Shown here: one piece after another, positions 7,926-15,274 of the stretch
Numbering within the stretch: the stretch's first letter is position 1
Layout: the number at the start of each line of letters is the position of its first letter
Assembly: GCF_018860385.1 (NCBI RefSeq)
Contig: NZ_JAHKPH010000007.1
Coordinates: 1 to 35,594 of the forward strand
Direction: 5' to 3'
DNA from: Reinekea forsetii
GTDB taxonomy: Bacteria; Pseudomonadota; Gammaproteobacteria; Pseudomonadales; Natronospirillaceae
DNA: 35,594 nucleotides
The notes under the pieces: model-generated
What the model saw: only the letters and a program-made list of their open reading frames with translations
The model's database searches: none
Told to the model about the DNA's origin: nothing
Made by a program: the position numbers and the translations under genes

Positions 7926-8771
7926 TTAGTTTTCGCTTTCCATCGCCATTTGTGACGGCACAGTGATTAAATAATCTGTATCCAGTTTTCCGCTTTTGGC
8001 GACGACGCGCTTACCAGATCCTAAGTCATAGTCCATAACATTTAGCTTGCTAAACCAAGGATAGGACTGACGTTTAGCCAACCAGAAAAACAAGCGTTTA
8101 GCTTTTACGCTCTTACAAGCTTTTAAAAGCGTATCGAGCTTTCTGGGCGATAAATTCACGAGCCCTTGCATAAGCTCGTCGGCATGCTCAAAGGTCACGC
8201 TCTCTGGTAAATCCATCAATAACTCTAATATCGCTTTTTCTGGGCATGAGAAATATACAGGCGGTAATTCTGTCTCCCACTCATGCTCTTTGATAAAAGC
8301 TTTGTCTGATAACAAACTTTCAGGCCATAACCTGCTTGTACTGTGCCCTTCAAATTCAAAAGGCAATGACAAACGTGCCATCCATGTCGGCAATTTACCT
8401 GCCGCATAGAGATGAATATGCGTTTTATTGCCCAATGACAGATACTGCGACAAACCAGATAAAGAAAGCGCTGATAACCCACCAACCACAACGGGCGGCA
8501 CACCAGCCCCCTCGTTTTGCTCCATACGCTGCATAGAGGCAACTACACCTTCCCAGCTTACAGAGCGGGAATACTGGCTATATACACCTGTTGCTAATAG
8601 CAACAAGGTTTCTGTTTTTACGGCATTATCTATGGCATGAGCGCTCAAGCCCTGCTCGGCAAGCCACTTTTTAGTGGCTAACATGCCATAAGGTAAAAGT
8701 GCTTTAAGCGACTGCTTGTATGCACCTTTTACGCCGTCGTCCTGTAAAGTTGTGCTATTCACTAAGCGCAC
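7926..8771 (-). CDS. AbiEi-family antitoxin / transcriptional repressor
   Basis: AbiEi antitoxins neutralise AbiEii and repress their own operon. The 281-residue product starts with a winged-helix-like region (LLPYGMLATKKWLAEQGLSAHAIDNAVKTETLLLLATGVYSQ), which fits the AbiEi N-terminal DNA-binding domain. The following region, with GGLSALSLSGLSQYLSLGNKTHIHLY, is typical of the longer AbiEi subfamily with a large C-terminal domain. The likely start is GTG at 8771, preceded by AAAGGT. Two palindromes at 8836-8860 and 8909-8935 are probable operators, consistent with known AbiEi autoregulation through paired inverted repeats. The gene is intact and precedes its toxin. Confidence 0.88.
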   Translation of the reverse strand: MRLVNSTTLQDDGVKGAYKQSLKALLPYGMLATKKWLAEQGLSAHAIDNAVKTETLLLLATGVYSQYSRSVSWEGVVASMQRMEQNEGAGVPPVVVGGLSALSLSGLSQYLSLGNKTHIHLYAAGKLPTWMARLSLPFEFEGHSTSRLWPESLLSDKAFIKEHEWETELPPVYFSCPEKAILELLMDLPESVTFEHADELMQGLVNLSPRKLDTLLKACKSVKAKRLFFWLAKRQSYPWFSKLNVMDYDLGSGKRVVAKSGKLDTDYLITVPSQMAMESEN

Positions 8772-8835
8772 TGACCTTTCTATGGTTTTTGACTATCCAG
8801 CCACTAAAACATCCAAATAGTTTATAATTTGGAGT

Positions 8836-8860
8836 ATTTGCGGCGAAAAACGCCGTAAAT
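8836..8860. promoter_or_regulatory. Operator-like palindrome 1 upstream of abiEi
   Basis: ATTTGCGGCG / CGCCGTAAAT with a 5-base AAAAA spacer forms a 10-bp near-perfect palindrome 65 bases upstream of the antitoxin start. It shares the core CGGCG-N5-CGCCGTA with the palindrome at 8909-8935. AbiEi proteins are known to bind paired inverted repeats in their promoter. Confidence 0.65.
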
Positions 8861-8908
8861 ATCAATAAGCATAAACTAACACAATCCAAGTGAGTTTACC
8901 AATGTTAT

Positions 8909-8935
8909 TTTATCCGGCGTTAATCGCCGTATAAA
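8909..8935. promoter_or_regulatory. Operator-like palindrome 2 upstream of abiEi
   Basis: TTTATCCGGCG / CGCCGTATAAA around TTAAT forms an 11-bp palindrome with one mismatch. Its centre lies 74 bases from the centre of palindrome 1, about seven helical turns, so two bound repressors could sit on the same face of the DNA. Confidence 0.65.
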
Positions 8936-9111
8936 TAACAAAAAACAAACCGATAGGTTTAATTAAAAGCTTTTTTAAGTACTGAAAGTACCGAAAACCA
9001 GCCTTATTCAAACTTTTGGGGCATAAGCCTGACGACAGCGGAGACAGTACCAGCGAAGCATGAACGGTATAGGCCGACAGGCCTCTTAAGTCCCAAAAGC
9101 GCGCAAGCGTT

Positions 9112-9136
9112 GCCCCTGCCCTATAAGGGCAAGGGC
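9112..9136 (-). terminator. Strong hairpin after ardA
   Basis: GCCCCTGCCCT (9112-9122) and AGGGCAAGGGC (9126-9136) pair with one mismatch across a 3-base loop, eight bases beyond the ardA stop. The T-tract after it on the minus strand is poor. It may be a terminator or an mRNA-end stabiliser. The rest of 8936-9111 has no gene I can support. Confidence 0.5.
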
Positions 9137-9144
9137 TCCTTGTG

Positions 9145-9603
9145 TTAGTGGTTCCAGAATATATGCACTTCTCTGTAACATGTCTCAATAGTAAAAATAT
9201 CCCCGCTTAACTCCATATCACGACCCATTTTTTCATAGTCGATATAGTAAGCAAGGCTTTCGGGGATCTCGGTGGTATCTGTTGTTAGCTCTTCAGCAAA
9301 ATCGGCCAAATCTGAAAAATGCCCTAATAGCTCAGCGGCTAGTTCGCCATACTCTGAAATAAAGCATGCTATTTCATGCGCTGACTCAAACCCTTCATAC
9401 TCAGAAACATTATAAGAACCATACCCCTCATAATCATGAATTGCCCATTCTTCAGCATCTTCTTCAGGACTAGAAGCAAGCATTTCATTAACCTGCTCTT
9501 GAATGTCATCAACATCTAAACACGCATCAATCCAAACACCGTGAAGTTTGCCGTTGTTGTAGGCGGCTAAACACGCCACATAAATTCTAATTTCTTCGCT
9601 CAT
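9145..9603 (-). CDS. ardA: ArdA-family antirestriction protein
   Basis: ArdA is a DNA mimic. Its acidic elongated dimer imitates bent B-DNA and blocks type I restriction enzymes, protecting an incoming mobile element. The 152-residue protein is very acidic. It shows the family blocks IYVACLAAYNNGKLHGVWIDA (residues 6-26), EWAIHDYEGYG (around 52-62) and a C-terminal half with the typical LAYYIDYEKMGRDM segment. A run of Asp/Glu residues is spread along the surface-forming helices. The gene stands alone on the minus strand with an unusually structured upstream region (9634-9811). Its presence in an island that carries a restriction-like operon is notable, since ArdA acts mainly on type I enzymes and would not be expected to block this one. 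Confidence 0.9.
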   Translation of the reverse strand: MSEEIRIYVACLAAYNNGKLHGVWIDACLDVDDIQEQVNEMLASSPEEDAEEWAIHDYEGYGSYNVSEYEGFESAHEIACFISEYGELAAELLGHFSDLADFAEELTTDTTEIPESLAYYIDYEKMGRDMELSGDIFTIETCYREVHIFWNH

Positions 9604-10123
9604 GTCTTTGTCTCCTATATCTTAAAAACACATCCCCTTTTGGGGTTGAAAACCCCAGAAAAAGGAGCGAGGAGACGAGCGTAAGATCACATGTTTTGGC
9701 GCAATCCAGACAGGGGGAACCACCCTGCCTGCACAAGCGTAAGCGCGGAAGGCTGGGGGATGTCTTGATGGAGACAAGTTATGTGATATTTTTACGTATA
9801 CCCAAAAGGGGAAAATTAAACCAAAACAAACGAACACGAAGTGTTCCCGCATTACACTCAAAGCCAAGCGCAGCGAAAGTACACAAAACAAAGCCGTTGT
9901 GCATTGCACTGCCAGCATCTTTAAATCAATCAGTACCACCTTGTTCTAAGACCATAAACAGCACTGCCTTTTAGCCTCACCACTAGCGCAAAGCGCCTAT
10001 AGACCAGCAAGCGTAAAGCTTCTCCATTCCATTGCGACCGAAGGTGCAGATCAACCCCTTCGCACAAACACGCGGCCTCACAAAGGCCGTGGCAGTCACG
10101 GCCTCCAAAAACAGGAGGTAACA
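9604..10123. other. 520-bp gene-free regulatory region with nested inverted repeats
   Basis: No frame here looks coding; the open frames lack recognisable proteins or ribosome-binding sites. Nested inverted repeats span 9634-9811. CCCCTTTTGGG (9634-9644) pairs with CCCAAAAGGGG (9801-9811), and ATCACAT (9686-9692) with ATGTGAT (9781-9787). A separate tight hairpin TGGGGTT/AACCCCA is at 9641-9657. The left side would form the ardA leader; the right side leads to the plus-strand small gene at 10124. It may hold divergent promoters, a structured RNA or a transfer-related site. Confidence 0.45.
10084..10104 (+). promoter_or_regulatory. Hairpin next to the ribosome-binding site of the 59-residue gene
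   Basis: AGGCCGTG and CACGGCCT form a perfect 8-bp palindrome around GCAGT. It ends 9 bases before the AGGAGG ribosome-binding site of the gene at 10124. It could be an operator or a leader hairpin that affects translation. Confidence 0.5.
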
Positions 10124-10303
10124 ATGAGATTGATTACAAGATTTGAATTAGCAGCGAAAAACACAACAGAGCTTCGCAGCCTTTACAAAGAAGTGTTTAA
10201 CGAGATGGTAAGAAGCGAGCCTAGAACACTGGAACGTGTGAACACTTTGGCTTTACTGGAAAATATTGAACTTGAGATTGCGTCAAGGGCGCCCTGCCCT
10301 TGA
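10124..10303 (+). CDS. Small 59-residue protein of unknown function
   Basis: This short plus-strand gene starts with ATG four bases after a near-ideal AGGAGGT ribosome-binding site. The predicted protein (MRLITRFELAAKNTTELRSL...) is mostly alpha-helical by composition, with regularly spaced leucines and alternating charges, and could be a single helical hairpin. I recognise no named domain. Its gene has its own leader hairpin (10084-10104), and its stop codon is embedded in a Rho-independent terminator (10284-10312), so it looks like a compact, independently expressed unit. It is the only plus-strand gene of the island and points against the defence operon. The strong signals make it very likely to be translated. 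Confidence 0.7.
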   Translation: MRLITRFELAAKNTTELRSLYKEVFNEMVRSEPRTLERVNTLALLENIELEIASRAPCP

Positions 10304-10312
10304 TGTGTTTTT
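10284..10312 (+). terminator. Rho-independent terminator overlapping the stop codon of the small gene
   Basis: CAAGGGC (10284-10290) and GCCCTTG (10296-10302) pair perfectly around GCCCT. They are followed by ATGTG and six T. The TGA stop (10301-10303) falls in the right arm and the base after it, an economical arrangement. Confidence 0.8.
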
Positions 10313-10338
10313 TAAGAAAGTCTTTTTAGTACAATAGA

Positions 10339-12192
10339 TCAGTCAGCTTTAGTAGATTGGTGAGCTGCAATGAATTCTTTATGGAATACTTTTGACTGCT
10401 CCAACAACTCACGATAGGTCTTGACAAAGACTTGCCCAGTTTTTCCGTAAGTTTCCTCCTTAGATCGTGTCATTCGGTCATCAGCCCTACTACCACCAAT
10501 AACGTAACAAACAACATTAGAAAAACCGCTACTCGTCGCATATTTGTCTTTTAAGAATGCCTGATAGTGAAATGCTTGCTCTATGGCAGACTCATCTACT
10601 TTATAATTACTTCGCTTAATCTCAATTACATACAAAACATTACCCAGAGCATTACTACATAAAAAATCAATCCGTCGATCTTTTTCATCCAGTTTATCAT
10701 CAGGGTAATTCTCTTTAAGAAGTTTGGAGTATGTCACCTCATCGCTAAATTCAAGTATTCTAGGATCTAGCAACCAAGAAAACTGCTTTAAAAAGTTATG
10801 CAAGGTAGGAACTTCTTTTGTATCGGCCTCCAACAACTCTTCAAACTTGTTAATAACCTCAACACGAGCGATCGCTAGAGAGCTCATTTCCCTATTTTCG
10901 GTTATTTTCCATTGATTCAAAAGCTCTACGATCTTAGGTAACTCCTTGGAAGAAACAGTGTCAGCCAGCTGAGAAGCATAATCTTTGAACGCTTGATTAT
11001 CAAAGTGATCCATAACACCGTGAATCATCTGAGTTGATTGCTCTATATCAATCGAAGGGTCACTGAGAATTGGATTTATAATCTTGTTAGCCAGTTCTTT
11101 TTCAATGGGGAATAAATCATTCTTCCAAGCTTTGACATCTTTTCCTCCATGCGTAGATACGACACTTTCTTTTTGTTCGTTACGCTTTTTCCTCCAATCA
11201 CCGCCGACCTTTCTAACAATTGACTGAAGGTAATCTCTCAACTCTCTAGCCCTGTCATTCTCCCAAATCAAGGAATGACGATCTGTACTAATAATATCCT
11301 CATCAAAATCATCAATAAAATCGATACATAAATAACCAGTCATATATGTATGAACAAAATCATTGTCCCTTGCCCCATAAAACTCAGCCTCATTAACAAT
11401 TTTACCTCGTGATATTAGGTAGATACCTCGCATTGAGTTATCTTTTAAGGGCTTATCGGGAGTAATTATCTCCCCGGAAACCTGCTTCCAATGGGCATAT
11501 TCAGTACCAAACTCTTCACTCGGCAACGTCCACTTATATTCAGTTTTTAATGCCGAAAACTTCATTTCATTAGTGAACGTTATTTTTTCACGTGAATTTA
11601 AAGATATGGTAGTTTCCATCTCATCAAAAATAGTAAACTTTTGAGACAGACTTTTTACGATCGCATCAAAATCAAAAGATCCTTTTCGTTTCACTTTTTT
11701 CAACCAAAGCTCCGTTCCATTCTGTTCGGACACTGGTTTATTAAAAGCAGTAATTTCTGGATGATACTCGCCCTTCAACCTTTCAATTTCATTTAGGTCC
11801 ATAGAGAACCTATTTTCTAATCCATCTTTTACAGTTTTTACAACTATCTGTGTGCATACCCCAAAAACTGATAGCTTCCCTAAGCCCTTTTTCCCTATGA
11901 CATCTCTCTTTTTTACAGGAGTAACTTGAGTCTCAGTATCCTCTCTTCTATTCCGCCCGACCATTAAATACTTTTCATTTATTTCATCAAAACTCATTCC
12001 ATGGCCGTCGTCTCTTATATAGATTTCCTTTCCGCTTTGGTTGTCAGTAAGTTCAATATTAACTACTTCCGCATCAGCATCGTACGAATTAGAAATTAGC
12101 TCAGAGAGAACGCTTGGGAGCTGAGAGTACAAAGATACTCCAAGATGTTTAATAGTTAGCGGGTCATATCGTAACGTTAACTGCTTTGTCAT
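10339..12192 (-). CDS. GHKL (Hsp90/MutL-type) ATPase with C-terminal nuclease-like domain
   Basis: This is the last gene of the island's defence operon. The N-terminal ~200 residues are a GHKL ATPase: N-box ELISNSYDADA (31-41), DDGHGM (61-66) and GKKGLGKLS (100-108). The middle (about 200-450) is an uncharacterised linker with a transducer-like region. The C-terminal ~150 residues contain D509 (RRIDF) and E524-x-K526 (VIEIKRSN). This is the PD-(D/E)XK nuclease pattern and resembles DUF4263 (Shedu) proteins. A plausible job is ATP-gated clamping on DNA or a phage component, followed by cleavage; that is inference. AAGGAATT lies before the ATG. It starts 48 bases after the AIPR gene, a wider gap than elsewhere in the operon, so it may be a later addition. 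Confidence 0.82.
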   Translation of the reverse strand: MTKQLTLRYDPLTIKHLGVSLYSQLPSVLSELISNSYDADAEVVNIELTDNQSGKEIYIRDDGHGMSFDEINEKYLMVGRNRREDTETQVTPVKKRDVIGKKGLGKLSVFGVCTQIVVKTVKDGLENRFSMDLNEIERLKGEYHPEITAFNKPVSEQNGTELWLKKVKRKGSFDFDAIVKSLSQKFTIFDEMETTISLNSREKITFTNEMKFSALKTEYKWTLPSEEFGTEYAHWKQVSGEIITPDKPLKDNSMRGIYLISRGKIVNEAEFYGARDNDFVHTYMTGYLCIDFIDDFDEDIISTDRHSLIWENDRARELRDYLQSIVRKVGGDWRKKRNEQKESVVSTHGGKDVKAWKNDLFPIEKELANKIINPILSDPSIDIEQSTQMIHGVMDHFDNQAFKDYASQLADTVSSKELPKIVELLNQWKITENREMSSLAIARVEVINKFEELLEADTKEVPTLHNFLKQFSWLLDPRILEFSDEVTYSKLLKENYPDDKLDEKDRRIDFLCSNALGNVLYVIEIKRSNYKVDESAIEQAFHYQAFLKDKYATSSGFSNVVCYVIGGSRADDRMTRSKEETYGKTGQVFVKTYRELLEQSKVFHKEFIAAHQSTKAD

Positions 12193-12240
12193 TTTTTATA
12201 ATTCCTTTTGAACAGCTTTAAATTTCGGTTAATCCGTCTA

Positions 12241-14304
12241 TTAAACGGCAATTCCTTCGTCTTTTACTCGCTCAAGCAATTCAACAAGTACAAGACATTG
12301 TTTCTCAGAAGGTAATTTGCTTTGCATCCGAGTAGCCGCATTAACGATACCTATCTCTTTAGGCGTTAATAATCCCCTCGAACGGCATTGCTGTAATAAA
12401 GTAGCCCACTTAGTTGCAGGTATTTCCATGACCCGCTTCTGGGCCTCAATACCATCGTCCATTTTCTGAACTTTGCGAGCTTGCTTTTTCTCGGTCTGTA
12501 TAGCTTCTTTTGAAACAAGGCTATCTTTGAAGCCCTGTGGCAATAATTCATCCAGCCTAGCTAATTGCTCTCTTAGTCTTTGCCAGCATCCTTCCTTTTT
12601 ACACCACTCTGTGACGTTAGATATGCCCTGCTGAGGCAAAGTAATCTCGTCATGAACGAGCTCGGAAGTAACCTCTAACGCTCTTTCTAAATCACTTGAT
12701 ATAAACTGCGTATTCCAAATACGCATAAAGTCTAAAGACTTGTCTTGCGTTGAAGCATAATTCCCTAATAGAGCTAACGTATAAGCAACAACATTTGCTC
12801 TGTAACCACCGTTATACCAAGGCTGAGCTGAAACCAGCTTTTCTGTTTTTCTAAACAGGATGGCGCGGGCGATAGCTCGTTTATAATAGAACTCACTAAA
12901 GCCTTCAGATGATTTTTCCCATTCAGAGCCAATTCGCTTCGCATACTGAGCAAAGTTTTTCTGCGCCCCAAGGTTAACGAACCTTGGGTTCTCATCCCAG
13001 ACGTTCTCAAACTTAGCGAGGTCGGTTTTAGTGAACATCTGTGGCTTGGGGTTTTCTGCCTGGAATTTTTTCTTTTCACCTTGAGTAAGCTTACTTTGCG
13101 CGTCAGCATATTGACCACGAGCACGCTCATAAAACCATTTTGTCTCTCGTAGCGCCCCTTGTTGAGCAGGAGCCCATATACGCCTTGAGAATTCTTCCAT
13201 ACGAATATGAAACGGATGGTTTGAAAAGAAATCAGCAGCATTTACTCTGTTCTGAGTGTTTGCGTATTCAGAAATACGCGGCACTACCGTTTCACTTTGC
13301 TCGCTATCAATAACTGATAGCTTCATCTGAACAAAAATTCCTTCCAAGGAGGCCTTATCTTTACGACTTGTATGAAACAGAGAAGCTGTAGTTTGACCAC
13401 CGTTCACTATCTGTAGATCTTTCATGCGAACCACTTCAAGCCCGGTATCTCCTTTCCTGACTTCTACTTCCTGAGCAGTGGCAGTAATACCATTGTTATA
13501 GGCAAAGAACATTTGCGGCTCATTGATAATGGTACTTCTGATACCCTTATTAACATTCCCTCGGGCCTGCAAAAAACATCGAACGTTTTGCTCTAACAAG
13601 CGAGCACCATATTTCTCATACATTGATGACAAAATAGTTGCTGGAATTACTATCAGATAAGACTTGTAAGTATCTGATCCTAAATGTGCAGGCAAACACG
13701 AAATCCCTGCCCCATAAGTTTCAGGAAAATTGATATCAAGAATTTCTTTATGGCCTCGGGAGCTTTGTTGGCGCTGTAACCTCGAAACATCCCAAATATG
13801 ATATGAAGCTGGAACTCCAGAAATTTCGCCATCTTCAATAGCGCTAACTCGACCACTCAAAGCTCGCTCAGAAAAGAGATAAAAATTCACCTTTCGAATT
13901 GCACGTCCTCGATCGTAAATTTGCCTTGATAGCCCATACTCAGGGGCTGTCTCTTCGAGATCTTTAAACAATTCCTTGCTTTTACTTGCTTCAAAAAACT
14001 TCGCAACTCGCTTAAAAGCGCTATCTACGTCAGTCCCCGTAAGAGAAGCTAACTCTTCTCTACAATCGAAATCAGCAATGAAAAGATCTAGAGCCCCCTC
14101 ATCATTAAACCAGTAGCCATCAACCCGCATTCCTCTTTGCGCGCGATAGTGACAAAGCTCAAACCCCTCCAAAAATCCAGTATCCATCAACTCATCAGCG
14201 ACGGTTTCTACAAACTGTGACAATTGAAAGCTACTACTGGCTTCCGCCCCAGCTAACAAGTCCTGTTTGAAATCATGAAAAAATTCCTGGATGGTTTGTT
14301 CCAT
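12241..14304 (-). CDS. AIPR-family abortive infection phage resistance protein
   Basis: AIPR proteins (Pfam AIPR) were named for their link to abortive phage infection; their biochemical activity is not settled. The 687-residue product shows the family core around residues 250-330: EQNVRCFLQARGNVNKGIRSTI, then FFAYNNGITATA and IVNGGQTTASL. The C-terminal half is helical and charged, with no motif I can name. I choose the start at 14304 because GGGGGAAG lies upstream; an in-frame start at 14376 would run far into the preceding gene. The gene begins one base after the DUF4420 gene. AIPR next to Z1, DUF4420 and MORC-like ATPase genes is the arrangement described by Iyer, Abhiman and Aravind (2008). 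Confidence 0.9.
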   Translation of the reverse strand: MEQTIQEFFHDFKQDLLAGAEASSSFQLSQFVETVADELMDTGFLEGFELCHYRAQRGMRVDGYWFNDEGALDLFIADFDCREELASLTGTDVDSAFKRVAKFFEASKSKELFKDLEETAPEYGLSRQIYDRGRAIRKVNFYLFSERALSGRVSAIEDGEISGVPASYHIWDVSRLQRQQSSRGHKEILDINFPETYGAGISCLPAHLGSDTYKSYLIVIPATILSSMYEKYGARLLEQNVRCFLQARGNVNKGIRSTIINEPQMFFAYNNGITATAQEVEVRKGDTGLEVVRMKDLQIVNGGQTTASLFHTSRKDKASLEGIFVQMKLSVIDSEQSETVVPRISEYANTQNRVNAADFFSNHPFHIRMEEFSRRIWAPAQQGALRETKWFYERARGQYADAQSKLTQGEKKKFQAENPKPQMFTKTDLAKFENVWDENPRFVNLGAQKNFAQYAKRIGSEWEKSSEGFSEFYYKRAIARAILFRKTEKLVSAQPWYNGGYRANVVAYTLALLGNYASTQDKSLDFMRIWNTQFISSDLERALEVTSELVHDEITLPQQGISNVTEWCKKEGCWQRLREQLARLDELLPQGFKDSLVSKEAIQTEKKQARKVQKMDDGIEAQKRVMEIPATKWATLLQQCRSRGLLTPKEIGIVNAATRMQSKLPSEKQCLVLVELLERVKDEGIAV

Positions 14305-14305
14305 T

Positions 14306-15274
14306 TTACTTCCCCCATACATCCTTATCTGCGCATAAAAAATCCCGAACGCTTTCCAACTTAATTTCATAGCCAACTCTTGTTAGCCCTGTATTTAATT
14401 CAGATCTAACAATCTTTGGAAAATCACTTTCGACACGATATGTCTGCTCTTCAACGACAATAAATTTAGGCTTATCGTAAGCAAGTATTTGCACATAACC
14501 AGCTTTAGCCAGTTTTGTATCAAACATCTCTATAGCTTCTGCCTCAGTTAGCTTTCCCTCAACTGCGTTTACTAACTCGTTCAAAGAAATTGATGCTTTT
14601 GATTCAGGCATATCAACCAATCGAAAAACCTTAAGAAAAAGGCTGTTACTTAAACTTTCGAGCTGATCTTCGGAAGATATTTTAACTGCATTTCTCTCGC
14701 GGCCTGATAATGACTTAACTTCTACGGCCGTATCGGAAAATATAAAATCCTGATGAGATGTTTCAGGCCCCTGCCATGCTTCTAATGCATCCAGCTCAGT
14801 ATTCATTTCACCTAGCATTTGTTGCAGAAACTTAAGCTCACTGAAAAAACCCCTTACTTCTTCGGCACTAAGCACCCGGCCTTTCTTCCCAGCCATGAAT
14901 GCTTTCCAGCGTTTTATTTGGGAAAGAGCAACAGACAATCCAACCACTGGATCTGATACTTCAGCAAGTTCATGGATCAATGTTTCGCATAAGCTATAAA
15001 AGAGATCTTGATCGACATGCTTCTCAAGAACCAAAATCAGGCCCTGATTTCCCGTCGTGCTTAGCAATCTGTAATCAATCTTTATTCCATGAATAGGCAC
15101 CATGTTTTTTTGAAAGATCTCTGCTCCATCTTCACTCATTTCATAAATAAATACACAGTGACCGCTAGAGTCCTTTCCCCAGTACAATGGAAGATGTTTG
15201 CTGATTTTTATCTGTCTTACACTGAGATCTTCAGCGGGCGTCTTAATATCATTCCATGGATTTGTTTTACTCAT
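14306..15274 (-). CDS. DUF4420 PD-(D/E)XK nuclease-family protein
   Basis: The 322-residue protein matches the DUF4420 family, a branch of the PD-(D/E)XK restriction-endonuclease fold. The N-terminus NPWNDIKTPAEDLSVRQI (5-22) is very typical. Candidate catalytic residues are E146 (GFFSELKFL), D176 (HQDFIF) and E185-V-K187 (AVEVKS), the full acidic-acidic-lysine set, so it should be an active nuclease. It is the most likely effector of DNA cleavage in this operon. The start at 15274, third of three consecutive ATGs, is set by AGGA five bases upstream; it overlaps the Z1 gene by 8 bases. The acidic tail of Z1 overlaps this start, showing tight coupling. Confidence 0.88.
   Translation of the reverse strand: MSKTNPWNDIKTPAEDLSVRQIKISKHLPLYWGKDSSGHCVFIYEMSEDGAEIFQKNMVPIHGIKIDYRLLSTTGNQGLILVLEKHVDQDLFYSLCETLIHELAEVSDPVVGLSVALSQIKRWKAFMAGKKGRVLSAEEVRGFFSELKFLQQMLGEMNTELDALEAWQGPETSHQDFIFSDTAVEVKSLSGRERNAVKISSEDQLESLSNSLFLKVFRLVDMPESKASISLNELVNAVEGKLTEAEAIEMFDTKLAKAGYVQILAYDKPKFIVVEEQTYRVESDFPKIVRSELNTGLTRVGYEIKLESVRDFLCADKDVWGK

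Noticed and set aside
8910-9188. 92-codon minus-strand frame between abiEi and ardA
   Set aside because: It overlaps the end of ardA, an operator palindrome and a hairpin, has no recognisable domain and no ribosome-binding site.
9696-10124. Open frames on both strands in the region between ardA and the 59-residue gene
   Set aside because: Composition is unlike protein-coding sequence here, they overlap each other and the inverted repeats, and none has a good start signal.
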